Source: Sphingomonas elodea ATCC 31461 (lineage in GTDB: Bacteria; Pseudomonadota; Alphaproteobacteria; Sphingomonadales; Sphingomonadaceae). From it: 64,000 nucleotides of DNA. Positions 27,604 through 34,502 of this stretch are shown piece after piece (the first letter of the stretch is position 1; every line of letters begins with the position of its first letter). Both the position numbers and the translations under genes were made by a program. The notes below the pieces were generated by a model. The model did no database searches. It was not told the DNA's origin and saw only the letters and a list, made by a program, of their open reading frames with translations. Location: contig NZ_AGFU01000025.1 of the NCBI RefSeq assembly GCF_000226955.1, positions 60,234-124,233 of the forward strand, given 5' to 3'.

Positions 27604-28224
27604 TCAGCCGGGGCGGTAGGCGAACACCCCGGCGCGCTTCGGCGCGCCGGCCTCGGCAACCTCGTACGCCGCACGCAGCACGAGTCGTTCCACCGGCAAA
27701 GGCGCGCGCCACGGATCGCCGACCAGCACCGTCACGCCGGCGGCAACACAGCGGTCCAGGAAGGCCGTCACCCGTGTGGCGACATAGGGGTCGTAGAACA
27801 GGTCGCCCACCAGCAGCAGGTCGACGGCGGGTGCTGCGCCTTGTGTCATGTCGCCGGTGATGTCCGCGATCGCAACGCGGTTCAGCGCGGCATTGAGGGC
27901 AATCGCGACGCACGCGTTGGGGTCGATTTCGGACGCGGTCACCTGCGCGGCCCCGGCTCGCGCGGCGGCGATGCCGACCAACCCGGACCCCGCGCCAAGA
28001 TCGAGCACGCGCCGGCCCCCTACTTGCTCGGGATGATCGAGCAGGTACCGGGCCAGTGCGAGCCCGCCCGCCCACCAATAGGCCCAGTAGGGCGCCGCCT
28101 CGCCTAGCCGGCCGATGCCGCTCGCAGACCCTGCCTTGTGCAGCTTCAGCGCAGGGATGCCGGGCACCGCGGTTACCGGCAGATGCGCACGGATGAAGTC
28201 GGCGACCGCCGCCGCCTTCGTCAC
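27604..28224 (-). CDS. Class I SAM-dependent methyltransferase (ETFB-lysine type)
   Basis: A 206-aa protein with the SAM-binding motif I VLDLGAGSGLVGIAAA at about residues 73-88 and motif II acidic ASEIDPNACVAIALN. GDLFYD replaces the post-IV NPPY-type motif, as in the METTL20/Nnt1 protein-lysine methyltransferase group. GTG 28224 overlaps the TGA of the S24 regulator gene (GTGA), supporting that start. The target protein is unknown; ETF-beta is the family precedent. Confidence 0.78.
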   Translation of the reverse strand: MTKAAAVADFIRAHLPVTAVPGIPALKLHKAGSASGIGRLGEAAPYWAYWWAGGLALARYLLDHPEQVGGRRVLDLGAGSGLVGIAAARAGAAQVTASEIDPNACVAIALNAALNRVAIADITGDMTQGAAPAVDLLLVGDLFYDPYVATRVTAFLDRCVAAGVTVLVGDPWRAPLPVERLVLRAAYEVAEAGAPKRAGVFAYRPG

Positions 28225-28838
28225 AGCACCCGCCCCAGCCACGCTACCCGCCCGACCAGCTGGAAGCTGCCTGCTCGCGCGAACCGCACCGGATGCGACG
28301 GATTATCGCTGACCAGCTCCACGCCGCCCAGCGCGGTGCGCACCCGCTTGACCAGCAACGCTCCCTCCACGCGAAGCACGAAGATGCCACGGGCATCGAT
28401 CCGGCAACGGTCGCGGTCCACCAGGATTTCGTCGCCGTCGCTCAACGTCGGCTCCATCGAATCGCCCGCCACCCGAACCATGGAGGCTGCCTCCGGTCGC
28501 ACGCCGAGCTGGCGCAGCAGCGCCGGAGGGAAGGCGAAGGGCGCACGCTGCGTCTCGTCCTCGGCCCAGCCGCCCGGCCCCGCCGAAGCCCCGAGATCGA
28601 TCCGCGGCACCGCCACCAGTCCGGCCGCCGGTCGCCCACCGAGCAGCGATTCGTCGACACCCAGATAGGCCGCCAGTCGGGCGCGCTCCTGCTCGGGCAG
28701 CATGCGCGGCGAGCCCCGCATCAGATATTGCTGGAGATAGGCCGGATTGCGCCCGAGGATGCGCGACAGCGGCGCCAGCCGAAGCCCCCGCTCCGCCACC
28801 AGCTTCGCAAAATTCGCCCTGTGCACATCGGCTTCCAT
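28221..28838 (-). CDS. S24-family LexA-like repressor
   Basis: A 205-aa two-domain regulator. The N-terminal ~65 residues form a helix-turn-helix-like part (LVAERGLRLAPLSRILGRNPAYLQQYL). The C-terminal half is a LexA/UmuD-type autoprotease fold: catalytic Ser in VAGDSMEPTLSDGDEILVD and catalytic Lys in LRVEGALLVKRV. Start ATG 28838 follows AGGAAAGAGG. A palindrome lies just upstream, consistent with autorepression. Whether it self-cleaves on DNA damage or is a phage-type C2 repressor cannot be told; no phage genes are adjacent. Confidence 0.85.
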   Translation of the reverse strand: MEADVHRANFAKLVAERGLRLAPLSRILGRNPAYLQQYLMRGSPRMLPEQERARLAAYLGVDESLLGGRPAAGLVAVPRIDLGASAGPGGWAEDETQRAPFAFPPALLRQLGVRPEAASMVRVAGDSMEPTLSDGDEILVDRDRCRIDARGIFVLRVEGALLVKRVRTALGGVELVSDNPSHPVRFARAGSFQLVGRVAWLGRVL

Positions 28839-28846
28839 ATCCTCTT

Positions 28847-28869
28847 TCCTACACTTAGGATTTTTCCTA
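28847..28869. promoter_or_regulatory. Putative operator of the S24 regulator
   Basis: Palindrome TCCTACACTTAGGA (arms TCCTA/TAGGA, 28847-28860) with a third TCCTA at 28865, 9-31 bases upstream of the regulator start and between divergent genes. Confidence 0.45.
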
Positions 28870-28927
28870 CGCAAGACGAAGATGAGAACATATCGTGATC
28901 ATCTGAGTCGACAGGAGGAGGGCATGG

Positions 28928-29158
28928 ATGTCCTTGCATGGGGAAATCGAGACGTTTCTGGCGCAGACGCGGATGGCCGCGACACGCTTCGGCAGGCTGG
29001 CGGCGGGCGACCCGCGGCTGGTCAGCGATCTTCGGAGCGGGCGCGTGCCGGGGCCGGCGCTGGCGGCACGGCTGCGCGCCTTCCTGGCCGCCCCGCCGGA
29101 CTGGACGCCCGGACGGCCCGGCGGCGCGGGATCGGCCCCAGGCTCGAACGGGCACTGA
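28928..29158 (+). CDS. Small conserved hypothetical protein, HTH-like
   Basis: A 76-aa protein whose first 55 residues (EIETFLAQTRMAATRFGRLAAGDPRLVSDLRSGR) resemble a compact helix-turn-helix in which FGRLA..DP.LV.DLR would be the recognition part; I recall similar small proteins in sphingomonads. AGGAGGAGG sits just upstream of the ATG. The C-terminal tail is Gly/Pro-rich and disordered. It overlaps the next reading frame, to which it may be joined by frameshifting. Confidence 0.6.
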   Translation: MSLHGEIETFLAQTRMAATRFGRLAAGDPRLVSDLRSGRVPGPALAARLRAFLAAPPDWTPGRPGGAGSAPGSNGH

Positions 29159-29427
29159 TCGCATCGGCGGCGGCGCATGACGTTCCGCTCACGATCGTCG
29201 CGGCGACCTTTCAGCCCTGGGCGAGCGCCACCTTCGTCGGCGCGCGACACGCATTGAACCTTGTCGCGGACGCATCGGACGCGCTTGATGCATGGCTGGG
29301 GGCTCTGGCAGAACTGGAGTTGCCGATAGCCGGGCACCTCGTCGCGGATATCGAGCTTGGCAGCGCCACGCGCGAGGGCGCGCTGGTGCGGGTCGCCGTC
29401 GCGGTGCTGACCGTCGAGGAATGCTGA
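29101..29427 (+). CDS. Hypothetical protein, start unresolved
   Basis: The frame ending at the TGA before 29428 encodes a well-composed ~100-residue protein (VPLTIVAATFQPWASATFVG, DALDAWLGALAELELPIAGH, LVADIELG, VAVLTVEEC). No ATG, GTG or TTG precedes it except ATG 28924, which would read an unlikely Gly/Arg-rich stretch out of frame with the upstream gene. CTG 29101 marks the interval used here. A CTG overlapping the upstream TGA, or a -1 frameshift from the preceding gene, are alternatives. Function unknown. Confidence 0.45.
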   Translation: MDARTARRRGIGPRLERALIASAAAHDVPLTIVAATFQPWASATFVGARHALNLVADASDALDAWLGALAELELPIAGHLVADIELGSATREGALVRVAVAVLTVEEC

Positions 29428-29434
29428 GCGGCGC

Positions 29435-30106
29435 TCAGGCCTGGCGAACGAGGTTGCGCAAGGTCGCGAGGGCGTCGTCCAGGCCGCGATCGGGCCGGGT
29501 GCGCGTGCGCGCCTGAACCGCCTGGTTGCGGCGGACGACGCCGCGCTCCAGCCGTTCCAGCAGCGCGTGGACCGTCGCGTCCGTCTCCGGGCGAACAAGC
29601 CGCTCGGCCGTGTCCCGCGCGCTGCCGGCACGCTCCCGCCGCGGTACCGGCGGGGGCAGCGGGACGGACGGGATTGCCTGGGGATCGAAGGCGGCGAGCG
29701 GCTGATCGAGATCCACGGGCAATGCACGCTCCGTAACCTCGCTAGCGGGTGCGGTCGCCGGCGGAGCGTCGACATCGAAGGCGACACCGAGCGGCGGCTG
29801 TGACCGGGCATCGGGGAGCGCATTGGCGCGGCGGATCATCGGCAGTCGCGCATCCTCACCGGCCGGATGCGGTATCGGCATGGCTTCGCGCCTGGCCAGC
29901 ATCAGCATCGCTGCGAAGGCGCCCGCGCCACCGCCGACGGCACCGGTTGCAAGCGCAATCAGCGGACGTCCGCCCAGCGCCAGTTGTGACGGGATCCAGC
30001 CGTCGGTCGACAGGCTGTGAAGCAGCGAAGCCGGTGCGGCCGCAGCCGAACAGGCGAAGATGCCGCCGAGACATACGGCGGCCAGGGGTACGAGCGGCAG
30101 CTTCAT
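29435..30106 (-). CDS. Hypothetical membrane-anchored protein
   Basis: Family not recognised; 223 aa. The N-terminus is signal-like (LPLVPLAAVCLGGIFACSAAAA) and a second hydrophobic glycine-rich helix follows (ALATGAVGGGAGAFAAMLMLA), after which ~150 Pro- and Arg-rich residues probably face one side of the membrane. The C-terminus has a helical segment (VHALLERLERGVVRRN). The ATG at 30106 follows GGGTGA. Confidence 0.55.
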   Translation of the reverse strand: MKLPLVPLAAVCLGGIFACSAAAAPASLLHSLSTDGWIPSQLALGGRPLIALATGAVGGGAGAFAAMLMLARREAMPIPHPAGEDARLPMIRRANALPDARSQPPLGVAFDVDAPPATAPASEVTERALPVDLDQPLAAFDPQAIPSVPLPPPVPRRERAGSARDTAERLVRPETDATVHALLERLERGVVRRNQAVQARTRTRPDRGLDDALATLRNLVRQA

Positions 30107-30140
30107 GCATTCACCCGATACGTGTGCGACCACGTGGCTA

Positions 30141-31343
30141 TCATGCCATCTTTATGGCAAGGTTTTCATACAAACTGGCATATACTGCAACATTTACAGA
30201 CCAGTTGCGCTCGGCCTCGATATACGCGCGGGCCGCTTTTCTGCGCACATCCCATTGATTGCGGGCCAGAAAAAAATTTTCAAGAGCCTTTGCGAGCGCG
30301 ACCGGGTCATCGGCCGGAAACAAGGTGCCGGTGTTTCCGTCGGCAATGAGCTCGCGGTGCCCGCCGACATCCGATGCCGCGACGAGCCGCTGCTGCGCCA
30401 TCGCCTCCAGCGGCTTGAGCGGCGTGACCAGATCGGTGAGCCGCATTTTCTTGCGCGGGTATACCAGCACGTCGATCAGGCTGTAGTAGCGCTCGACCGC
30501 ATCGTGCGGCACGCGCCCGAGAAAGTGGATGCGGTCTGCGGCCGGCGATGCCGCCGCCTGGGCGCGCAATGCCGGCTCGGCAGGACCGCCGCCGACCAGC
30601 AGCAGCTGCATCGCCGGCCGCGCCGCGACCAGCGCGGGCATCGCCGCGATCAGCACGTCCAGCCCTTCATAGTCGTAGAAGCTGCCGATGAAGCCGATCG
30701 TCTCGGCACCCGCCAGGCCCAGGTCGGCGGCGAGCGCCGCGTCATGGGGTAGGGGCGCACCGAACATCGCCATGTCGACGCCGTTGGGAGAGACGGCGAT
30801 CTTGGCGGGATCGATACCGCGGGCGATCAGGTCGCCGCGCAAGCCTTCGCAGATCACCGCCACCGCATCGGCCTTGCGCACCGCATGCGTCTCCAGCGCC
30901 TTGGTGACGCGGTAGCGCAGACTGCCCTCCCGCCCGGTGCCGTTGCCGACCGCGGCATCTTCCCAGAAGGCGCGGATTTCGTAGAGGAGCGGCACCCCCG
31001 TCCAGCGCCGTACCCGTAGCCCGGCCAGCGCGCAGAGCACCGGGGAATGGGCGTGGAGCACGTCCGGCTGGAATCGCTTCACCACCTGGTGCATGCGCCG
31101 TGCAAAGGCATCGATCTCGCGCCATTCGCTCAGGCCCGGCAGCGCCGGCCTGGTCGGCAGCGTTCGAAAGAAGCGGAGGCCGTCAATCTCCTCCTCGCCC
31201 GCCGGCGCGGGACCGTGCCGCGGGCCGGTGACCGCCGCCACCTCCCAGCCGCGCGCCAGCTCCGCCTTCAGGATCGCGCGGGTGCGGAACGCATAGCCGC
31301 TGTGGAGCGGCAGGCCATGATCCAGAAGGTGCAGGACTCGCAT
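30141..31343 (-). CDS. Exosortase A-associated family-4 glycosyltransferase
   Basis: A 400-aa GT4 retaining glycosyltransferase of the type found beside exosortase A/PEP-CTERM exopolysaccharide genes (from memory the Daro_2409-like family). The opening MRVLHLLDHGLPLHSGY is typical. The C-terminal Rossmann half has IGFIGSFYDYEGLDVLI and the donor-binding PLKPLEAMAQQRLVAASDVGGHRE. ATG 31343 is chosen over ATG 31355 because it gives the conserved opening. Its 5' end lies about 30 bases from the left attachment site of the phage element, so native promoter sequence may have been separated from it. Confidence 0.88.
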   Translation of the reverse strand: MRVLHLLDHGLPLHSGYAFRTRAILKAELARGWEVAAVTGPRHGPAPAGEEEIDGLRFFRTLPTRPALPGLSEWREIDAFARRMHQVVKRFQPDVLHAHSPVLCALAGLRVRRWTGVPLLYEIRAFWEDAAVGNGTGREGSLRYRVTKALETHAVRKADAVAVICEGLRGDLIARGIDPAKIAVSPNGVDMAMFGAPLPHDAALAADLGLAGAETIGFIGSFYDYEGLDVLIAAMPALVAARPAMQLLLVGGGPAEPALRAQAAASPAADRIHFLGRVPHDAVERYYSLIDVLVYPRKKMRLTDLVTPLKPLEAMAQQRLVAASDVGGHRELIADGNTGTLFPADDPVALAKALENFFLARNQWDVRRKAARAYIEAERNWSVNVAVYASLYENLAIKMA

Positions 31344-31370
31344 GAGAAGCTGCATGCCACGGCGCGCTTA

Positions 31371-31385
31371 ACGGCACGTCAACTG
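31371..31385. repeat. Left attachment site (attL core)
   Basis: ACGGCACGTCAACTG, identical to the copy at the right end. Flanking bases differ between copies (CTTA versus GTTT before it, AAA versus CAC after it), which fixes the core at 15 bp. Confidence 0.85.
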
Positions 31386-31438
31386 AAACCCACGATTTCC
31401 TGCGGCACACGGGCCGAGTTTTCCAATAGTTTTCCCGT

Positions 31439-32455
31439 TCACCTTTTCCCCCCCTCCAGTTTCAGGATGGCGGCATCCGCCAGCCGGCGGGTGGAGCGAC
31501 GCTTCGCGTAGTGCTCGACCATCTGGAGAGATTGGCCGGTGACGGCCGAGGTTTCCGCGACGCTGCAGCCCGCTTCCAGGAGCGCGTTGACGGCGTTCTT
31601 CCGCAGCCCGTGGGGAACAACCTTATGCCCCTGCGCCTCCGCGAAACGCTGCAGGCGAGCCCGCAACGCGTTGACGCTCAGCGGCCGGCCGCGCGGATCG
31701 GCAAGGATGGTGATGGATCGCCGCGCCGTCCGCTCCAGCTCGGCGGCCAGATCGCGGTGCACGCGGATCTCCAGCTCCTTGCCGGTCTTCTGCTGGCGAA
31801 CGATGACCAGGCCATCGCGGATGTCGCTCCACCGAAGGGCGCAGACATCCCCGATCCGCTGGGCAGTGTAGTAGAGCAGCGCCACCGGAAGGCGGATGGC
31901 AGCGTCCGCGCTCGCAAGCGCGGCGGATAGCAGATCCTCCGGCCACGGCGCGTGATCGGTCGAGGCGAACAGCTCCACGCCACTGCACGGATCGTTCGTG
32001 ACATGCTCCCGCCCCCTGCCCCAGCCGTACAGCGCGCGCGCCGTCCGGATCATGCCGTTCGCGGCGCCGGGGCGGTCGCCCATCTTGTCCCGCAGCATCA
32101 GCAAGTCTCGACGCTCGACCTGCTGCGCCGGCGCCGTGTTCAGCTCGTCGGCGATGCGGCGGAGATAGATGCCGTAGGTGTTCTGTGTGGAGTGGGCGAG
32201 CTGGCGGAACTCCGGGCTTCGCTGGAACAAGTCCACCAGCTTCGGGACCGTCAGCTCGGCCGCGACATTTTCCCGCCTGGTGCGGCCGGCCAGCAACGCC
32301 GCATAGGTGGCACCGAACGCGGGGTCGCCCAGCGGCGGCAGTCGCTTGTAAATCTTCCGACCGGAAGGGTTGAGCGCGCCAGTATCGAAGTAGGCGTAGC
32401 GCTTGCCCTTGGCGGTGACAATCTTGACGTAGAGGAGGCTGCTACCTTTGCGCAT
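31439..32455 (-). CDS. int: Tyrosine-recombinase integrase
   Basis: A 338-aa phage integrase. Catalytic residues are visible: Arg200 in YYTAQRIGDVCALRW, Lys223 in QQKTGKE, His282/Arg285 in PHGLRKNAV and the nucleophile Tyr316 in VEHYAKRR. An N-terminal arm-binding region and SAM-like core domain precede them. ATG 32455 gives MRKGSSLLYV and overlaps the upstream small gene by 14 bases; an upstream in-frame ATG at 32620 would add unlikely sequence. It lies within 60 bases of the left att core. Confidence 0.94.
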   Translation of the reverse strand: MRKGSSLLYVKIVTAKGKRYAYFDTGALNPSGRKIYKRLPPLGDPAFGATYAALLAGRTRRENVAAELTVPKLVDLFQRSPEFRQLAHSTQNTYGIYLRRIADELNTAPAQQVERRDLLMLRDKMGDRPGAANGMIRTARALYGWGRGREHVTNDPCSGVELFASTDHAPWPEDLLSAALASADAAIRLPVALLYYTAQRIGDVCALRWSDIRDGLVIVRQQKTGKELEIRVHRDLAAELERTARRSITILADPRGRPLSVNALRARLQRFAEAQGHKVVPHGLRKNAVNALLEAGCSVAETSAVTGQSLQMVEHYAKRRSTRRLADAAILKLEGGKR

Positions 32456-32684
32456 ACAGTTTGCTCTCGCTCCTCCAATCAGGAAGCGCCGAGCCGGAGA
32501 GCCTTTCCAGCGCTTCGTCCAGCGCGCGCCGATTCCACCGCTCCCCGTTGCCGAGCCGAACGGGGAGCGGCAGGCGGCCCGCCACCACCTCGCCTTCGAA
32601 CTCGGCGGCCGACATGTCACAGTACCGCGCGGCAGTCGCGCGGAGCATCATCGCAGGCCAGTCGGGAGCGGTGGAGCGTGCCAT
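32442..32684 (-). CDS. Small phage DNA-binding protein, possible excisionase
   Basis: An 80-aa protein directly ahead of the integrase, overlapping it and in turn overlapped by the preceding stop (TAATG). The pattern MLRATAARYCDMSAAEFEGEV..LPLPVRLGNGERWNRRALDEAL is that of AlpA/excisionase-type winged helices, where the RW.R..LDE segment is the second helix. A role in excision is inferred from position. Confidence 0.65.
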   Translation of the reverse strand: MARSTAPDWPAMMLRATAARYCDMSAAEFEGEVVAGRLPLPVRLGNGERWNRRALDEALERLSGSALPDWRSESKLYAQR

Positions 32685-33202
32685 TATGCCGCGAACGCTC
32701 CACCCTGGAGCTTTGCTTGCACGTCCCGAAACACGGTCGTCGCGTCGATCGCGACGAAGCCTTTGGGCATCAAGTCGGGGTGCTCGCCAGGCTGAGAACC
32801 TCGAACCACCTCCCCAGCGAAGCGCTTTTGGAAATCGCTGAATCTCTCAGCAAAATGACCCCTTGCGACGCCGTAGAAGATCGCGCCGAATACGAACCGA
32901 TCTTCATTAGGTTCAAGCGCGCCCTCAATGACCGCATGCGCGAGCGGCCCGAAGTTGTTGTCTACGAGCGAGTTCGCCATCTCGGCGGTCAGCCCCAGAT
33001 TCGTGGTCGCGTACTCAACGCAGGCCATTGCGACAACGTGCTCAAGCCCGAACCGACTGCGGCCGTTCTCATAGTCTGCCCGCCCCCCGTCACCAGGTAC
33101 GGCCTCGTACATGAACCGGTACAGGTCACGACGACGGGCGGAATCGAAACGGGGCTTGGCGATCTCATTGATCTGCAGCACCTGCTTAAGATTGAACTTC
33201 AT
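32684..33202 (-). CDS. Hypothetical phage protein, possible MerR-like regulator
   Basis: A 172-aa protein not firmly placed. The N-terminal ~65 residues (LKQVLQINEIAKPRFDSARRRDLYR, then ADYENGRSRFGLEHVVAMA) recall a MerR-like winged helix with its recognition and wing segments. The C-terminal part is helical. A striking double palindrome begins 16 bases upstream of the ATG, in keeping with autoregulation. First gene of the short run leading to the integrase. Confidence 0.55.
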   Translation of the reverse strand: MKFNLKQVLQINEIAKPRFDSARRRDLYRFMYEAVPGDGGRADYENGRSRFGLEHVVAMACVEYATTNLGLTAEMANSLVDNNFGPLAHAVIEGALEPNEDRFVFGAIFYGVARGHFAERFSDFQKRFAGEVVRGSQPGEHPDLMPKGFVAIDATTVFRDVQAKLQGGAFAA

Positions 33203-33217
33203 AAATGCTCCTGCCAA

Positions 33218-33261
33218 CGCATCCTTGGAGGATGTGCATTAACGCATCCTCCAAGGATGCG
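33218..33261. promoter_or_regulatory. 17-bp-arm inverted repeat, probable operator pair
   Basis: CGCATCCTTGGAGGATG (33218-33234) and CATCCTCCAAGGATGCG (33245-33261) are exact reverse complements around TGCATTAACG. Each arm is itself a near-palindrome, and AACGCATCC starts both halves, so it reads as two operator sites 25 bp apart upstream of the putative regulator gene. Confidence 0.65.
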
Positions 33262-33269
33262 CAATGCCA

Positions 33270-33932
33270 TTAGTTGGCGAGCAACCGTTCGGCATCCGCC
33301 ATAACCGCGTCGGCGAACTCCGAGCACCACGACGTGGTGCAGCCGCTCTCTTGCCGTGCGGACGGTCCGAGCAGATGCCCAATCTTCCATAGCAGCGCGG
33401 CATGATGGGGGGCCGGCATCGACATCAGCTGATCTTCCAGCTCTGCCCAAGCGTCCTCCAGCTCGCCAAACTGCTTTTGGACGACATGAAAGCCGGTACC
33501 CTCTTTCGCGGATTGCCACGCCCGCCAGCGCTCGGCCAAGGCCGCTGCGCCTTCCCTGATCGGTGAGGCCACATGATGCTGATAGGCATCGAGAGCCCAC
33601 GGATAGAGGTGGTAGCGCGCCACCTCCCCGCTCGTCGCCTGAACCTCGAAGTACATGGGAGGGCGAGGCGCCTGCCGGTTCAGCTGCTCCTCGATCGGAT
33701 CGAACACCTCCGCCTTGAACGTTTCGGAACGCGCCCTCGCCGCTTCCATACGAAGGCGCACGCGATCCCATTCGGTGAGCGGCTGGGCGGAGTGGGCGTG
33801 CGCCCTCGCGGGCACGGCCAATGCGGCGCCGGCGATCATCGCGCCGATAACGGTCCGGCGGGTAGCGGAAAGCTCTTCGGAAAATCCAGATGCGCGCGAG
33901 GGCGCGCCCGTGATAGGGGCGGCATCAGCCAT
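33270..33932 (-). CDS. Hypothetical phage-element protein with Tat-like signal
   Basis: A 220-aa protein of unknown family. Residues ~22-50 read like a twin-arginine signal (SATRRTVIGAMIAGAALAVPARAHA), unusual for a phage morphogenesis gene and suggestive of a lysogenic-conversion or moron gene. The rest is helical, Trp- and Glu-rich. ATG 33932 has GTGGAG seven bases upstream. It is divergent from the ribbon-helix-helix gene. Confidence 0.6.
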   Translation of the reverse strand: MADAAPITGAPSRASGFSEELSATRRTVIGAMIAGAALAVPARAHAHSAQPLTEWDRVRLRMEAARARSETFKAEVFDPIEEQLNRQAPRPPMYFEVQATSGEVARYHLYPWALDAYQHHVASPIREGAAALAERWRAWQSAKEGTGFHVVQKQFGELEDAWAELEDQLMSMPAPHHAALLWKIGHLLGPSARQESGCTTSWCSEFADAVMADAERLLAN

Positions 33933-34018
33933 GATCGTCTCCACGAAAGACGTTGTGGTTAGAGCCGGGCGGAAGTTGGCGCTTCCGTTCGGCTCAATCG
34001 CCTGTTATCAAAAACCAC

Positions 34019-34204
34019 ATGGCACGGTCAACAACTGATAACAAAAACCTTGGCGGACGGCCTCGGACGGGGATCGGCACGCTGATCGGCGTTCGCCTTC
34101 AACCGGATCAGTTGAACGCTCTCGACGCCTGGATCGACCAGCAAAATCCTAAGCCTACCCGGCCGGAGGCCATCCGGACCATCCTCGCCGCCCACCTGAA
34201 ATAG
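34019..34204 (+). CDS. Ribbon-helix-helix DNA-binding protein
   Basis: A 61-aa CopG/ParD-like protein: basic N-terminus, strand IGVRLQPDQLNALDAWI, and helix RPEAIRTILAAHL. It is one of only two plus-strand genes in the element. GTTATCA (34004) and TGATAAC (34036) flank its start codon and could be its own operator. No toxin partner is evident next to it. Confidence 0.7.
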   Translation: MARSTTDNKNLGGRPRTGIGTLIGVRLQPDQLNALDAWIDQQNPKPTRPEAIRTILAAHLK

Positions 34205-34215
34205 TACCACGAGGC

Positions 34216-34407
34216 GTGAGCCGCCCCGCCCGCTTCACGCAAAGCGATGTAGCGCGCGCACTAAAGGGCGCGAAGGCGGCCGGCTATACGCACGTTCGGA
34301 TTCGCATCGACGTGGCCGGCAATATCGAGATCATGGCGAGCGATTGCCCGGCCGCATCCGAGCGCGATCGGCAGAACCCGTTAGATCGCCTGTTGCGGCC
34401 GGCCTAG
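34216..34407 (+). CDS. Small hypothetical phage protein
   Basis: A 63-aa protein with a GTG start. The core RFTQSDVARALKGAKAAGYTHVRIRIDVAGNIEI matches a pattern I recall from small proteins of alphaproteobacterial phages: one helix followed by a beta hairpin. Function unknown. Twelve bases separate it from the ribbon-helix-helix gene, with which it is probably co-transcribed. Confidence 0.55.
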   Translation: MSRPARFTQSDVARALKGAKAAGYTHVRIRIDVAGNIEIMASDCPAASERDRQNPLDRLLRPA

Positions 34408-34448
34408 GCGGTTCGTTGCGTCCAGACTGTCCGTACCCGTCTTGGGAA

Positions 34449-34471
34449 AGCACCCGTGTTACAAGGGTGCT
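34449..34471. terminator. Stem-loop between convergent phage genes
   Basis: AGCACCC and GGGTGCT form a 7-bp stem with a 9-base loop between the small plus-strand gene and the tape-measure end. On the minus strand it is followed by TTCCC. It is probably a weak bidirectional terminator. Confidence 0.45.
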
Positions 34472-34502
34472 CTGCAATCGCGCGACACGCGCCGGCCGCG
34501 TT

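Noticed and set aside
31952-33304. Long plus-strand open frame opposite the integrase
   Set aside because: Antisense to an integrase with a full catalytic set; its translation is low-complexity.
32684-34204. Toxin-antitoxin pair based on the ribbon-helix-helix gene
   Set aside because: No RelE-, PIN- or HigB-like toxin is adjacent; neighbours are a divergent export-signal protein and an unrelated 63-aa protein.
34445-34500. tRNA-like anticodon arm (CTTGTAA loop context on the minus strand)
   Set aside because: No acceptor stem, T-arm or D-arm can be formed around it; it is better explained as a terminator stem.
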